DNA from: Rhodothermales bacterium
GTDB taxonomy: Bacteria > Bacteroidota > Rhodothermia > Rhodothermales > JANQRZ01
Reading direction: 5' to 3'
Assembly: GCA_039944855.1 (NCBI GenBank)
Contig: JBDUXZ010000005.1
Coordinates: 124,001 to 188,000, forward strand
DNA: 64,000 nt
The notes beneath the pieces are model-generated. The model was not told the origin of the DNA. It saw only the letters and a list, made by a program, of their open reading frames with translations, and made no database searches. The position numbers were made by a program, and so were the translations under genes. Shown piece after piece: positions 27,746-36,227 of this stretch. The number at the start of each line of letters is the position of its first letter. The stretch's first letter is position 1.

Positions 27746-29023
27746 ATGCTCGACCTCCAGACGCTCCGCGACGATCCCGACCGTGTCCGCCAGGCCATGC
27801 GCGACAAAGGCGATTACGACCCGTCGCTCGTCGACCGCGTGCTCGAAGTCGACGAGCAGCGGCGCGCCGCAGTCTCGGAGTTGCAGGAGGCACAGACCGA
27901 GCTGAATGCGTCGTCCAAGCAGATCGGGCAGTTGATGGGACAGGGCAAGCGCGACGAGGCGCAGGTGCTCATCCAGCGCACGGCCGACCTCAAGCAGCGC
28001 GTGAAGGAGCTGGAGGACGAGCCGAAGCGGCTTGAGGAAGAGCAGCGCCGCCTGCTACTGGAGATCCCGAACCTCGCTCATCCGAGTGTCCCCGTCGGCC
28101 GCACCGAGGCCGACAACGAGGTCGCGTTCACGTGGGGCGACACGCCGACATTCGATTTCGAGCCGCTGCCGCACTGGGAGCTCATCGAACGGCACGAGCT
28201 CGTCGACTTCGAGCGCGGCGCGAAGGTGGCGGGCGCAGGCTTCCCGTTCTACATCGGGAAAGGCGCGCGGCTGCAACGCGCCCTCGTCCAGTTCTTCCTC
28301 GACCTCGCGGGTGAGGCCGGCTACACCGAGATGCAACCGCCGCTCGTCGTGAACGAGGCATCGGGGATCGGGACCGGGCAGATCCCGGACAAGGAGGCGA
28401 TGATGTACGAGGCCGAGCGCGACGAGCTCTTCCTCATCCCCACGGCCGAGGTCCCCGTCACCAACTTCTTCCGCGACGAGATCCTCGCCGCCGACGCCCT
28501 CCCGACGAAGTTCGCCGCGCACACGCCGTGCTTCCGCCGCGAGGCCGGCTCGTACGGCAAAGACGTGCGCGGGCTCAACCGGCTCCACCAGTTCGACAAG
28601 GTCGAGCTCGTCCAGTTCGTCCACCCCGACGCGAGCTACGACGCGCTCGAATCGCTGCGCGAGAACGCCGAGCGGGCCGTGCAAGCCCTCGGCCTCCCGT
28701 ACCGCCGCCTGCTGATGTGCACGGGCGACATGGGCTTCACGCAGAGCATGAAGTACGACCTCGAAGTGTGGAGCGCCGGGCAGGATCGCTGGCTCGAAGT
28801 CTCGTCCATCTCCAACTTCGAGGCCTACCAGGCGCGGCGGGCGAACATCCGCTTCCGGCCCGCCGACGGCGGCAAGCCGCAGTTCGTCCACACCCTCAAC
28901 GGCAGCGGGCTCGCGCTCCCGCGGATCGTCGCCGCCCTGCTCGAAAACAACCAGCAGGCCGACGGCAGCATCTCGATTCCCGAGCCGCTCCGGCGCTACA
29001 CCGGGTTCGACACCATCGGCTGA
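27746..29023 (+). CDS. serS: seryl-tRNA synthetase
   Basis: The product is 425 residues from the ATG at 27746 (MLDLQTLRDD). The N-terminal helical hairpin that grips tRNA(Ser) spans about residues 28-105 and is rich in Gln, Glu and Lys. The class II catalytic domain follows, with PPLVVNEASGIGTGQ, FRREAGSYGKDVRGLNRLHQF (motif 2) and NGSGLALPRIVAALLENNQ (motif 3). It charges tRNA(Ser) and tRNA(Sec) with serine. Its last 28 bases overlap the 3' end of the convergent CDP-alcohol phosphatidyltransferase gene. Confidence 0.97.
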   Translation: MLDLQTLRDDPDRVRQAMRDKGDYDPSLVDRVLEVDEQRRAAVSELQEAQTELNASSKQIGQLMGQGKRDEAQVLIQRTADLKQRVKELEDEPKRLEEEQRRLLLEIPNLAHPSVPVGRTEADNEVAFTWGDTPTFDFEPLPHWELIERHELVDFERGAKVAGAGFPFYIGKGARLQRALVQFFLDLAGEAGYTEMQPPLVVNEASGIGTGQIPDKEAMMYEAERDELFLIPTAEVPVTNFFRDEILAADALPTKFAAHTPCFRREAGSYGKDVRGLNRLHQFDKVELVQFVHPDASYDALESLRENAERAVQALGLPYRRLLMCTGDMGFTQSMKYDLEVWSAGQDRWLEVSSISNFEAYQARRANIRFRPADGGKPQFVHTLNGSGLALPRIVAALLENNQQADGSISIPEPLRRYTGFDTIG

Positions 29024-29949
29024 GCGAGGGGGGGCGCGTGTTCGGACTCACCGAGCCAGTCGCGGAACACCGCGTTGCGTCTCGCCTGCATCACGCTGAG
29101 CCCGGCGAACGCCGCGTTCAATCCGACGATCTCGAAGAGGAAGAAGTACAGCGGACTGCCGAGCAGGGCCGCGACGAAGATCGCGATCGTCCGGTAATTC
29201 GAGCAGAGGATCGACCAGCGGCGGACGGCGTCGAGGTTCGTCGCCCGGTACGCCGCGCGGACCTCGGCCTCTCGCTCTCCGCCCTCGCCGAGCGCGTGCT
29301 CCATCTCGCCGATGAGGGCGGCGTCGATCCCCGCGAGGCGGTACTGGATGCGGAGGTACGCGAGGTACAGCTTGCCGAAGAGCAGCGACGCGCCCTGCTT
29401 GCCGTCGAGGCTGCGGTGGAACGCCTCGGGCCGCTCGATCCGCGCCGAATGCTTCGCGTGGACCCAGTAGTCGTAGGCCTGCCGCTTGAACTCGTACGCG
29501 CTCGCCTGCACGAGATGACTCAGCCCTGCTGCCACGGCGACGAGCCACACCCACGCGCCGAGCACCGACGCCGCCGCAACCGTGAGGCTGACGTAGACGA
29601 GCGCAAAGGCAACGTGGTCGCACAGCCCATCGAGCACCTTCCCGATCTCCGACGTCTGCCCCGTGAGCCGCGCGAGTTGGCCGTCGGCGCCGTCCATCAC
29701 GTGCCAGCCGATCATGAAGAGGAAGCCGGCGAGGGCGTACGGCCACAGGAAATACTGGTAGTAGGCCACGGCCGCGAGCCCGCCGAAGACCATCCCCATC
29801 ACCGAGACCGCGTTCGGGCGCACGCCCCACCGGGCGAAGAGCGGCACGAGGGCCGCGCTCATCGGGTGGACGACGTAGACGTTCGTCGTCTCCTCGATCT
29901 CGCTCGTCCTTTTGACCTGCGGCCGTTCCAGCATGTTCGAAAACGTCAA
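28996..29949 (-). CDS. CDP-alcohol phosphatidyltransferase family protein
   Basis: The product is 317 residues with several membrane segments. The signature DxxDGxxARx8Gx3Dx3D is intact: D86, D89, G90, A93, R94, G103, D107 and D111. These enzymes join a CDP-linked lipid to an alcohol headgroup, or vice versa, in the inner membrane. The headgroup (inositol phosphate, glycerol phosphate or other) cannot be told from the motif. The neighbouring UPF0104 gene lies 33 bases upstream, so the pair probably works in membrane-lipid metabolism. The C-terminal codons overlap the end of serS by 28 bases tail to tail. Confidence 0.9.
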   Translation of the reverse strand: MTFSNMLERPQVKRTSEIEETTNVYVVHPMSAALVPLFARWGVRPNAVSVMGMVFGGLAAVAYYQYFLWPYALAGFLFMIGWHVMDGADGQLARLTGQTSEIGKVLDGLCDHVAFALVYVSLTVAAASVLGAWVWLVAVAAGLSHLVQASAYEFKRQAYDYWVHAKHSARIERPEAFHRSLDGKQGASLLFGKLYLAYLRIQYRLAGIDAALIGEMEHALGEGGEREAEVRAAYRATNLDAVRRWSILCSNYRTIAIFVAALLGSPLYFFLFEIVGLNAAFAGLSVMQARRNAVFRDWLGESEHAPPLAQPMVSNPV

Positions 29950-29982
29950 GCGTGTGCGTGCGTCGAAAGCCGCGATTACGCG

Positions 29983-31071
29983 CTACGTGACGCGCTGTTG
30001 CACGTGGCGCATCGTGATAAAAAGGCCGGCGAAGATAAAAACGTAGTAGCTCAGCAGCCGCCACACCAGCAAGGTCGGGGCCACGAGCGACGGCGGCAGG
30101 AGGTCGGGGCCGAAGAACAGCACGTAGAGCCCTTCGACGCCGCCCGCGCCGCCCGGCGTCGGCATCGCGAGCGCCCCCAGTTGCAGCGCCGCCGAGCGGA
30201 GGAATATCAGCAGTTCGTCCGTCGCCGAATATACGCTTCGGATCACGAAGACCGCGAGGAGGTAGCGGCTGATCCACGGCACGAGCGTGAGCCCGAAGCC
30301 CTTGGCGTAAAAGGACAACGGCTGCGCGCGCAACACGGCCGAGCGCGTTTGCAGATCGCTGAGGACGCGGAGCCCGCGCGTTCGGAACCGCCGCAGCCAC
30401 CGGATCCGCAGCACGCCGCCGACGAGTCCCGTCAGGAGTTGGGGCCGCACGAGCGTGCCGTACGCGAAGACAAGCACCCACGCCATGTACCCGAGGAAGA
30501 CGAGCGCCAGCGACCACGCCCCGACCGTCCCGAGCGACGCCGGGAAGACGTCGACGTACGCCGCGCACACGACGAGCACCGGGATTGTCAGCGCGAGGCA
30601 GAGCTGGTCGATGAGCATGGCGAAGAGGATGATCGACGTGGCCTCGCCGAGCGGGAGGCCCCGGTCCCGCGCCATGAACACCGACACGAACGGCCCGCCG
30701 CCGACCGTCGACGGCGTGACGTAGGCGAAGAAGTCCCACGCGATCTGGCTCCGCACGCTCGCCCGCATGTCCAGCCGGCCCCGTGAGAAATAGCTCAGCC
30801 GCCACCCGCCGAAATACACCCGCACCACGACGGTCCCGACTGCCCCTGCGAGGAACCACGGGTTGAACCCGCGCGCGATCGCAGCGAACGAGTCGAGGTC
30901 GAACGTGAAGTAGCCGACGGCGCCGAGCGTGGCGAGGCTGAGGAGCAGCGGCCACGCAATACTGCGGGCACTGATGCGGCCCCGCCCGGCAGACTCGGTC
31001 GCGACGGCAGGAACCGAGGGGTCTTCCCCGCTCTCAGGACGGGACGCGTTGGGATCAGGTGCTGGAACCAC
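29983..31071 (-). CDS. flippase-like membrane protein (UPF0104 / LPG synthase transmembrane family)
   Basis: The product is 362 residues with about eight membrane segments after a hydrophilic N-terminal stretch of some 35 residues. The family marks are VTPSTVGGGPF and MPTPGGAGGVEGLY, the two Pro/Gly-rich loops typical of the membrane domain of lysylphosphatidylglycerol synthase (PF03706). No aminoacyl-transferase domain is attached, so it may be a lipid flippase rather than MprF-type. It is probably co-transcribed with the CDP-alcohol phosphatidyltransferase downstream. Confidence 0.88.
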   Translation of the reverse strand: MVPAPDPNASRPESGEDPSVPAVATESAGRGRISARSIAWPLLLSLATLGAVGYFTFDLDSFAAIARGFNPWFLAGAVGTVVVRVYFGGWRLSYFSRGRLDMRASVRSQIAWDFFAYVTPSTVGGGPFVSVFMARDRGLPLGEATSIILFAMLIDQLCLALTIPVLVVCAAYVDVFPASLGTVGAWSLALVFLGYMAWVLVFAYGTLVRPQLLTGLVGGVLRIRWLRRFRTRGLRVLSDLQTRSAVLRAQPLSFYAKGFGLTLVPWISRYLLAVFVIRSVYSATDELLIFLRSAALQLGALAMPTPGGAGGVEGLYVLFFGPDLLPPSLVAPTLLVWRLLSYYVFIFAGLFITMRHVQQRVT

Positions 31072-31152
31072 GAGACGCGCTCGGCAGGATGTGGGGACGG
31101 GACGGGCGCCGGAATAATACCGCTCGCCCGCCTCGTCCCCGTGCTCCAGCGA

Positions 31153-31599
31153 TCACACGGCGCGCGATTGCTTCAGGAGGTCGCGGATCTCGGTGAGCAG
31201 CTGCTGATCGGCGGACAGCTCGGGGGCGGAGGGCTCCTCGGCGACCTCGGCCTCGGCTTCCTTCTTCAGCCCGTTGATCCACTTCACGAAGATGAACACG
31301 GCGAAGGCGACGATGAGGAACGAGATGACGGTGTTGAGGAATGCGCCCCACGCCATCACCACGGCACCCGCTTCCTGCGCAGCGGCGAGCGAGGCATACG
31401 GCCCGACGGGGTCGCCCTGCTGCAGCACCGAATAGATGTCGCTGAAATCGACATCGCCGATGAGGAGGCCGAGCGGGGGCATGAGGATGCCGTTGACGAA
31501 CGCCGTGACGATCGTCCCGAAGGCCGCGCCAATGATGATGCCGACGGCCATGTCGACCACGTTGCCTTTGACGGCGAACTCCTTGAACTCATTCCACAT
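31153..31599 (-). CDS. mscL: large-conductance mechanosensitive channel MscL
   Basis: The product is 148 residues. It opens with [25 protein letters not shown], the amphipathic S1 helix and TM1, which contains the Gly/Ala-rich pore constriction. [11 protein letters not shown] follows. TM2 is [21 protein letters not shown]. The acidic cytoplasmic bundle ends in [12 protein letters not shown] pentameric channel opens under membrane tension to release osmolytes during hypo-osmotic shock. A promoter-like sequence is visible upstream. Confidence 0.97.
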   Translation of the reverse strand: MWNEFKEFAVKGNVVDMAVGIIIGAAFGTIVTAFVNGILMPPLGLLIGDVDFSDIYSVLQQGDPVGPYASLAAAQEAGAVVMAWGAFLNTVISFLIVAFAVFIFVKWINGLKKEAEAEVAEEPSAPELSADQQLLTEIRDLLKQSRAV

Positions 31600-31908
31600 G
31601 GATGGAGGGGCGCTTAGGGGTGATGGGGGAAACCACTAGTCACGGAGACGCCCCAAAGTATTACCCCTCTCCGACTTATCCAACCGGGCGAGCGCCATGC
31701 CCGGGGGTCGGTCCTCCCCACGCCCTTTCCGTTTCGAAGGGCCCTCGACCCATCGCGTAACCCGAGCCTCCTTTCAGTCCTGCCATGCGTCACGAATCCA
31801 GGGATTTCCTGTCGCCTGAAGCGTCCTCGCGGCAAATGCACGGAATTTGCTTCGCATCGGGACTCAGAGCGGGTCTCGATCCTGGACGTTCACGGTTTCT
31901 CCAACGGC
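31600..31908. other. gap between mscL and the first DUF1800 gene
   Basis: These 309 bases separate divergent genes. A candidate mscL promoter lies at 31655-31683 on the minus strand. Nothing convincing is seen for the plus-strand DUF1800 gene. There is no coding potential or long repeat that I can support. Confidence 0.4.
31655..31683 (-). promoter_or_regulatory. candidate mscL promoter
   Basis: On the minus strand TTGGAT (31683-31678) is followed after 17 bases by TACTTT (31660-31655), itself part of TACTTTG, close to the Bacteroidota -7 element. The start codon is 55 bases further on. Confidence 0.4.
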
Positions 31909-33405
31909 ATGTCGCTTATGAATCGTCGTCGCTTCCTCACCCTCAGCCCCACGGCCGCGCCGAGTTCGCCCGCGCCTCCGCAACCCATCGCCTCCCCCCC
32001 GGCGGTGCGCGGCGGCCTCGAACCGTACACCCCCTCCGAGAGCGCGCCGTGGGACGAGCGCCGGGCGGCCCACCTCGTCCGCCGCCTCGCCTTCGGCGCC
32101 TCCGTGCCGGACCTCACCGAGGCCCTCTTCCGCACCCCGTCGCAGGCCGTCGACTACTTCGTCGACCAGGCCCTCGCGCGCCCGCTGCCCGATACGCCGA
32201 CGTGGTACAACTCCACCCCGAACGGCGGCCAGCAGAACATCGACTGGCTCTATGCCTGGCAGGAAGGCTGGTATGCCGAGATGCGCGCCGGCGGCCTTCG
32301 CGAGAAGATGACGCTCTTCTGGCACGACCACTTCGCCACCGAGGTAAACGTCTACGGCCTCGCGCCCTACGCCTACCAGTACCTCACGCACCTCCGCACG
32401 CACGCGCTCGGCAACTTCCGCACCCTCCTGAGCGGCGTCGGCACGCTCCCGGCGATGCTGATCTACCTCGACGGCAACTCGAACACGGCCGGCGACCCGA
32501 ACGAGAACTACGCCCGCGAGCTGTACGAGCTGTTCACGATGGGGATCGGCAACTACGAGCAGGAGGACGTCTCGGAGACAGCCCGCGCGCTCACCGGCTG
32601 GCGCGTCAACGCCGGCACGCTCTCGTCCTCCTTCGACCCCGCCCGCCACGATGGCGGCCAGAAGACGATTTTCGGCCAGACCGGAGCCTGGGGCTACGCC
32701 GACGTCCTCGACCTCGTCTTCGCGCAGCGCGGGGCGATCACGGCGCAACGCCTCTGCCGCAAGCTCTACGAGTGGTTCGTCTACGGCGTCCCGAACGACT
32801 CCGTCGTGCAGGGCATGGCGGCGACCCTCGTGGCGAACGACTGGAACGTCGCGCCCGTACTGCGCCAGCTCTTCAAGAGCGCGCACTTCTTCGACGACGC
32901 GTTCATCGGCGCCCAGCTCAAGGACCCGTCCGACTTCCTCATCGGGCTCGTGCGCGAGCTCGGACTCACGCCCTCGGCCGAGATGTGGTCGACGTACCGC
33001 GAGCTCGGCTTCACGCTCGGGCAGGAGCTGCTGAACCCGCCGAACGTGGCGGGATGGGACGGCTACCGGACGTGGATCACGACGGGCTCCGTGCCCGAGC
33101 GGCAGATCGTCACCGCCTCCGCCCTCTTCGGCGGCGGGCCGTTCGACGCTTACGACCCGCTCCCGCTCATCGAGCAGATCACCGACCCGACGAACGTCTA
33201 CTCCGTCGCCGGCGACCTCGCCGACTTCCTCCTCACGGCCACCTTCGACGAAGAGGAGCGGGCCTTCCACGTCGAAATCCTCCTCGCCGGCGCGCCCTAC
33301 TACGAGTGGCCCCTCCTCGTGCAGACGAGCCCGGAGACGGCGAAGGAACGGCTTCGCAACCTGCTGAACCACCTCGTCACGCTCCCCGAGTTCCAGCTTA
33401 CGTGA
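31909..33405 (+). CDS. DUF1800 domain-containing protein (copy 1)
   Basis: The product is 498 residues; the ATG at 31909 or the one at 31918 could be used. The N terminus has a twin-arginine-like motif (NRRRFLTLS) but only a weak hydrophobic stretch after it. DUF1800 hallmarks are PWDERRAAHLVRRLAFG, LFWHDHFATE, GDPNENYARELYELFTMG, the KTIFGQTGAWGY block and NPPNVAGWDGYRTWI. DUF1800 function is unknown, but its genes are nearly always followed by a DUF1501 gene, as here after 50 bases. The pair is duplicated at 37481-40753. Confidence 0.92.
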   Translation: MSLMNRRRFLTLSPTAAPSSPAPPQPIASPPAVRGGLEPYTPSESAPWDERRAAHLVRRLAFGASVPDLTEALFRTPSQAVDYFVDQALARPLPDTPTWYNSTPNGGQQNIDWLYAWQEGWYAEMRAGGLREKMTLFWHDHFATEVNVYGLAPYAYQYLTHLRTHALGNFRTLLSGVGTLPAMLIYLDGNSNTAGDPNENYARELYELFTMGIGNYEQEDVSETARALTGWRVNAGTLSSSFDPARHDGGQKTIFGQTGAWGYADVLDLVFAQRGAITAQRLCRKLYEWFVYGVPNDSVVQGMAATLVANDWNVAPVLRQLFKSAHFFDDAFIGAQLKDPSDFLIGLVRELGLTPSAEMWSTYRELGFTLGQELLNPPNVAGWDGYRTWITTGSVPERQIVTASALFGGGPFDAYDPLPLIEQITDPTNVYSVAGDLADFLLTATFDEEERAFHVEILLAGAPYYEWPLLVQTSPETAKERLRNLLNHLVTLPEFQLT

Positions 33406-33455
33406 TGCGATAGCGACGCCCTCACTCCGTCTGCGCCCCCTAGCCCCCGAGCCCT

Positions 33456-35111
33456 ATGTGTGATCACCACGACCACCACGCGCCTGCCGCCGCCGAACCC
33501 GAGGTCACCGCCGCTGAAGGCCGCGCGATCGCCCTCGAGCACGGCGCCGACCACGACCGCGACCACGCCCTCTGGAGCCGCCGCGACTTCATCACGCGCT
33601 CCAGTGTCGCCGCCGGCGCGGCGTCGTTCCTCCTCGGCACCCGGCAGGTCAGCGCGCTCGGCCACGCGCCCCTCCTCCAGCGCCTCGCCCAGCTCGACGG
33701 CAACCGCTCGCTCGTGATCGTGCAGATGGCCGGCGGCAACGACGGGCTCAACACGATCATCCCGATCACGAACGACCGCTACTACCAGGTCCGCCCGACG
33801 ATCGCGATCCCCGGCAGCCAGGCCGTCGCGCTCGACGCCGACACCGGCATGCACCCGGCGATGAACGCGCTCGAACCGATGTGGGGCGACGGGCAGATGG
33901 CCGTGCTCCAGACCGTCGGCTACCCGTCGCACAACCTCTCGCACTTCCGCTCGACCGACATCTGGGCCTCGGGCAGCCCGGCCGACGACTACGTCCGCAG
34001 CGGGTGGACCGGCCGCTACTTCGACAACCAGTTCCCCGACTACGGCCAGGCGCCGCCCGACTTCCCCGTCGCGATCCGCATCGGCGGCGCGACGTCGACG
34101 CTGCTCCGCGGCGGCGATCTCACGATGGGGATGAGCCTTTCCAGCCCGCGGCAGCTGCAAGACCTCGCCGAAGACGGGACGATCTACGACGAGGCCGACG
34201 TGCCGCCGACGGCCCACGGCGACGAGGTCGCGTTCGTCCGCTCGATCTTCAACGCCTCGTTCCGCTACCGCGACTCCGTCGTCGACGCCGCCGCTGCGGC
34301 CGAGAACAGCGTCGAGTACCCCGCTGACGGCTTTGCCGAGACGCTCGCCGTCATCGCCCGGATGATCAAAGGCGGGCTCGGCGCCCGGCTCTACGTCCTC
34401 CAGATTGGCGGGTTCGACACGCACTCGAACCAGGCGAGCCGGCACCAGCAGATCCTCGGCCGCCTCGCGAACGGGATGAGCGCGTTCTTCGCCGACCTCG
34501 CCGCGGGCGGCGCCCAAGACGACGTGCTCGCGATGACGTTCTCCGAGTTCGGCCGCCGCGTCGAGGAAAACGGCTCGAACGGGACCGACCACGGCACGGC
34601 CGCGCCGATGATGCTCTTCGGCGGCGGGATCAACGGCGGGCTTTACGGCGACGCGCCCGACCTCCTCGACCTCGACAACGCGGGCAACCTCCGCCACTCG
34701 ATCGACTTCCGGCAGGCCTACGCCACCGTCCTCACGCAATGGTTTGGCCTGCCCACGGCCGACGTGGAGAACATTCTCTATGACAGCTTCGAGCCGCTCG
34801 GCTTCATCGCCGACCCCGTCGCCGCCGACGGCGGCCCCTCCGCCCCGCTCGATTTCGCCGTCGAGGGCAACTACCCCAACCCCTTCACGAGCCGAACCAC
34901 GATCCGCTTCCGCCTCGGCGACGCCGGCCCGGTGCAGGTCCGCGTGTTCGACCTGCAAGGCCGCGAGGTGCGCACGCTCGTAGACGGCCCGCTCGCCGCC
35001 GGCACGCACAGCCTGTCGTTCGAGGCGCTCGACCTCCCGAGCGGCACGTACCTCTACCAGATCGAGACGCGGCGCGGCGCCCAGAGCCGCCCGATGACGC
35101 TCGTCCGATAA
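33456..35111 (+). CDS. DUF1501 protein with twin-arginine-like signal and T9SS sorting domain (copy 1)
   Basis: The product is 551 residues. It opens MCDHHDHHAPAAAE, with Cys 2 and a His cluster, then HGADHDRDHALWSRRDFI, a twin-arginine-like motif before a short hydrophobic stretch. The body is DUF1501 (related to the sulfatase/alkaline phosphatase fold), with VQMAGGNDGLNTIIP, SHFRSTDIWASG, IGGFDTHSNQ and FSEFGRRVEENGSNGTDHG. The last 80 residues form a type A T9SS sorting domain starting NYPNPFTSRTTIRF and ending RPMTLVR. It is thus predicted to be exported and then handed to T9SS. Its role is unknown. Confidence 0.92.
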   Translation: MCDHHDHHAPAAAEPEVTAAEGRAIALEHGADHDRDHALWSRRDFITRSSVAAGAASFLLGTRQVSALGHAPLLQRLAQLDGNRSLVIVQMAGGNDGLNTIIPITNDRYYQVRPTIAIPGSQAVALDADTGMHPAMNALEPMWGDGQMAVLQTVGYPSHNLSHFRSTDIWASGSPADDYVRSGWTGRYFDNQFPDYGQAPPDFPVAIRIGGATSTLLRGGDLTMGMSLSSPRQLQDLAEDGTIYDEADVPPTAHGDEVAFVRSIFNASFRYRDSVVDAAAAAENSVEYPADGFAETLAVIARMIKGGLGARLYVLQIGGFDTHSNQASRHQQILGRLANGMSAFFADLAAGGAQDDVLAMTFSEFGRRVEENGSNGTDHGTAAPMMLFGGGINGGLYGDAPDLLDLDNAGNLRHSIDFRQAYATVLTQWFGLPTADVENILYDSFEPLGFIADPVAADGGPSAPLDFAVEGNYPNPFTSRTTIRFRLGDAGPVQVRVFDLQGREVRTLVDGPLAAGTHSLSFEALDLPSGTYLYQIETRRGAQSRPMTLVR

Positions 35112-35149
35112 CGCCCTCCCCCCGCTCCACCCCACCACGCCGACGACCC

Positions 35150-36145
35150 ATGAAACCCACGCTGTTCTTCCTCTTCTTCCTCGCCCTCGCCGTCACCGGC
35201 TGCGACGCCACGGGCGACGAGCCCGGCTCCGGCCCGAACGGGAGCGCCCCCGGCTACCCCGTCGTCGTCGACGAGCAGTGGGGCTTCGCCGACGCGCGCG
35301 GCTCCCTCCGCATCGCCCCCCGCTTCACGTTCGCCGATGACTATGCCGACGGCCGCGCCGCCGTGCAGATGGGCCCGTTCTGGGGCTTCGTCGACGAAGC
35401 CGGCAACGAGGTGATCGCGCCGCAGTTCGACTTCGCCGGACGCTTCGGCGACGGCCTCGCCCCAATCCGCACGATCGAGGGCTGGGGCTACATCGACGCC
35501 GCCGGGACGGTCGTCGTGGCGCCCGCCTACGACAACGCCCGCTCGCTCTCTGACAACCGGGGCGCGGTGAAAGACGGCCTTCGCTGGGGCTACGTCGACG
35601 GCAGCGGCGCGGTCGCGATCGAGCCGCAGTTCGCCTTCGCCAGCGACTTCTCCGAGGGGCTCGCCGCCGTCGAGACCGTCGAGGGCTGGGGCTACATCGA
35701 GGCCAGCGGCGCCCTCGCGATCCCGGCGAGCTACGGCGACGCGAAGGCGTTCAACGACGGCCGCGCCCCCGTCCGCATCGGCGACCGTTGGGGCTACATC
35801 GACCGGAGCGGCAGCCTCGTCGTGAACCCGCGCTACGGCAACGCCGGGCTGTTCTCCGAGGGCACCGCGCCCGTGCAGATCGACGGCCGCTGGGGCTTCA
35901 TCGACGCCTCCGGCGAGGTCGTCATCCGCCCGCAGTTCGACGAGGCGAAGGCGTGCTCCGAGAACCGCGCACCCGTCCGCCTCGGCTCGCGCTGGAGCTA
36001 CATCGACTGCGACGACGGCCTCGTCATCACGACGCCGCGCTTCACCGCCGCCTACCCCTTCAACGGCATCGCCAAAGTCGAGCTCGACAGCCGCGTCGGT
36101 TACATCGACCGCGCCGGCGAGTACGTCTGGGTCCCCACCGACTGA
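35150..36145 (+). CDS. WG-repeat lipoprotein (copy 1)
   Basis: The product is 331 residues. The signal ends in ALAVTGCDA (Cys 18), so it is a lipoprotein. The rest is a chain of about nine WG repeats of roughly 33 residues, each with W-G-[FY]-[IVF]-D followed by a G and [IV]-x-P-x-[FY], for example WGFVDEAGNEVIAPQF and WGYIDRSGSLVVNPRY. Two later units are degenerate (WSYIDCDDG, VGYIDRAGEYVW). WG repeats (PF14903) are beta-rich and of unknown function. It lies 38 bases after the DUF1501 gene and is very likely in the same operon. Confidence 0.92.
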   Translation: MKPTLFFLFFLALAVTGCDATGDEPGSGPNGSAPGYPVVVDEQWGFADARGSLRIAPRFTFADDYADGRAAVQMGPFWGFVDEAGNEVIAPQFDFAGRFGDGLAPIRTIEGWGYIDAAGTVVVAPAYDNARSLSDNRGAVKDGLRWGYVDGSGAVAIEPQFAFASDFSEGLAAVETVEGWGYIEASGALAIPASYGDAKAFNDGRAPVRIGDRWGYIDRSGSLVVNPRYGNAGLFSEGTAPVQIDGRWGFIDASGEVVIRPQFDEAKACSENRAPVRLGSRWSYIDCDDGLVITTPRFTAAYPFNGIAKVELDSRVGYIDRAGEYVWVPTD

Positions 36146-36172
36146 TCCCACCCGAGCGCTACCTCCGTCCTC

Positions 36173-36200
36173 GTACAGACGCAGCATGCTGCGTCTCTAC
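36173..36200. repeat. palindromic repeat, family C, copy 1
   Basis: A perfect 20-bp palindrome (AGACGCAGCATGCTGCGTCT, 36177-36196) is extended to 28 bp by GTA/TAC ends with one mismatch. It lies in the gap before the second WG gene. Confidence 0.85.
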
Positions 36201-36227
36201 TACCCCGCTTTCATCTGCATCGAACCC

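Noticed and set aside
36186-36227. Upstream ATG for the second WG protein
   Set aside because: It lies inside the family C palindrome and would put 14 residues before an otherwise normal lipoprotein signal peptide. The ATG at 36228 is better.
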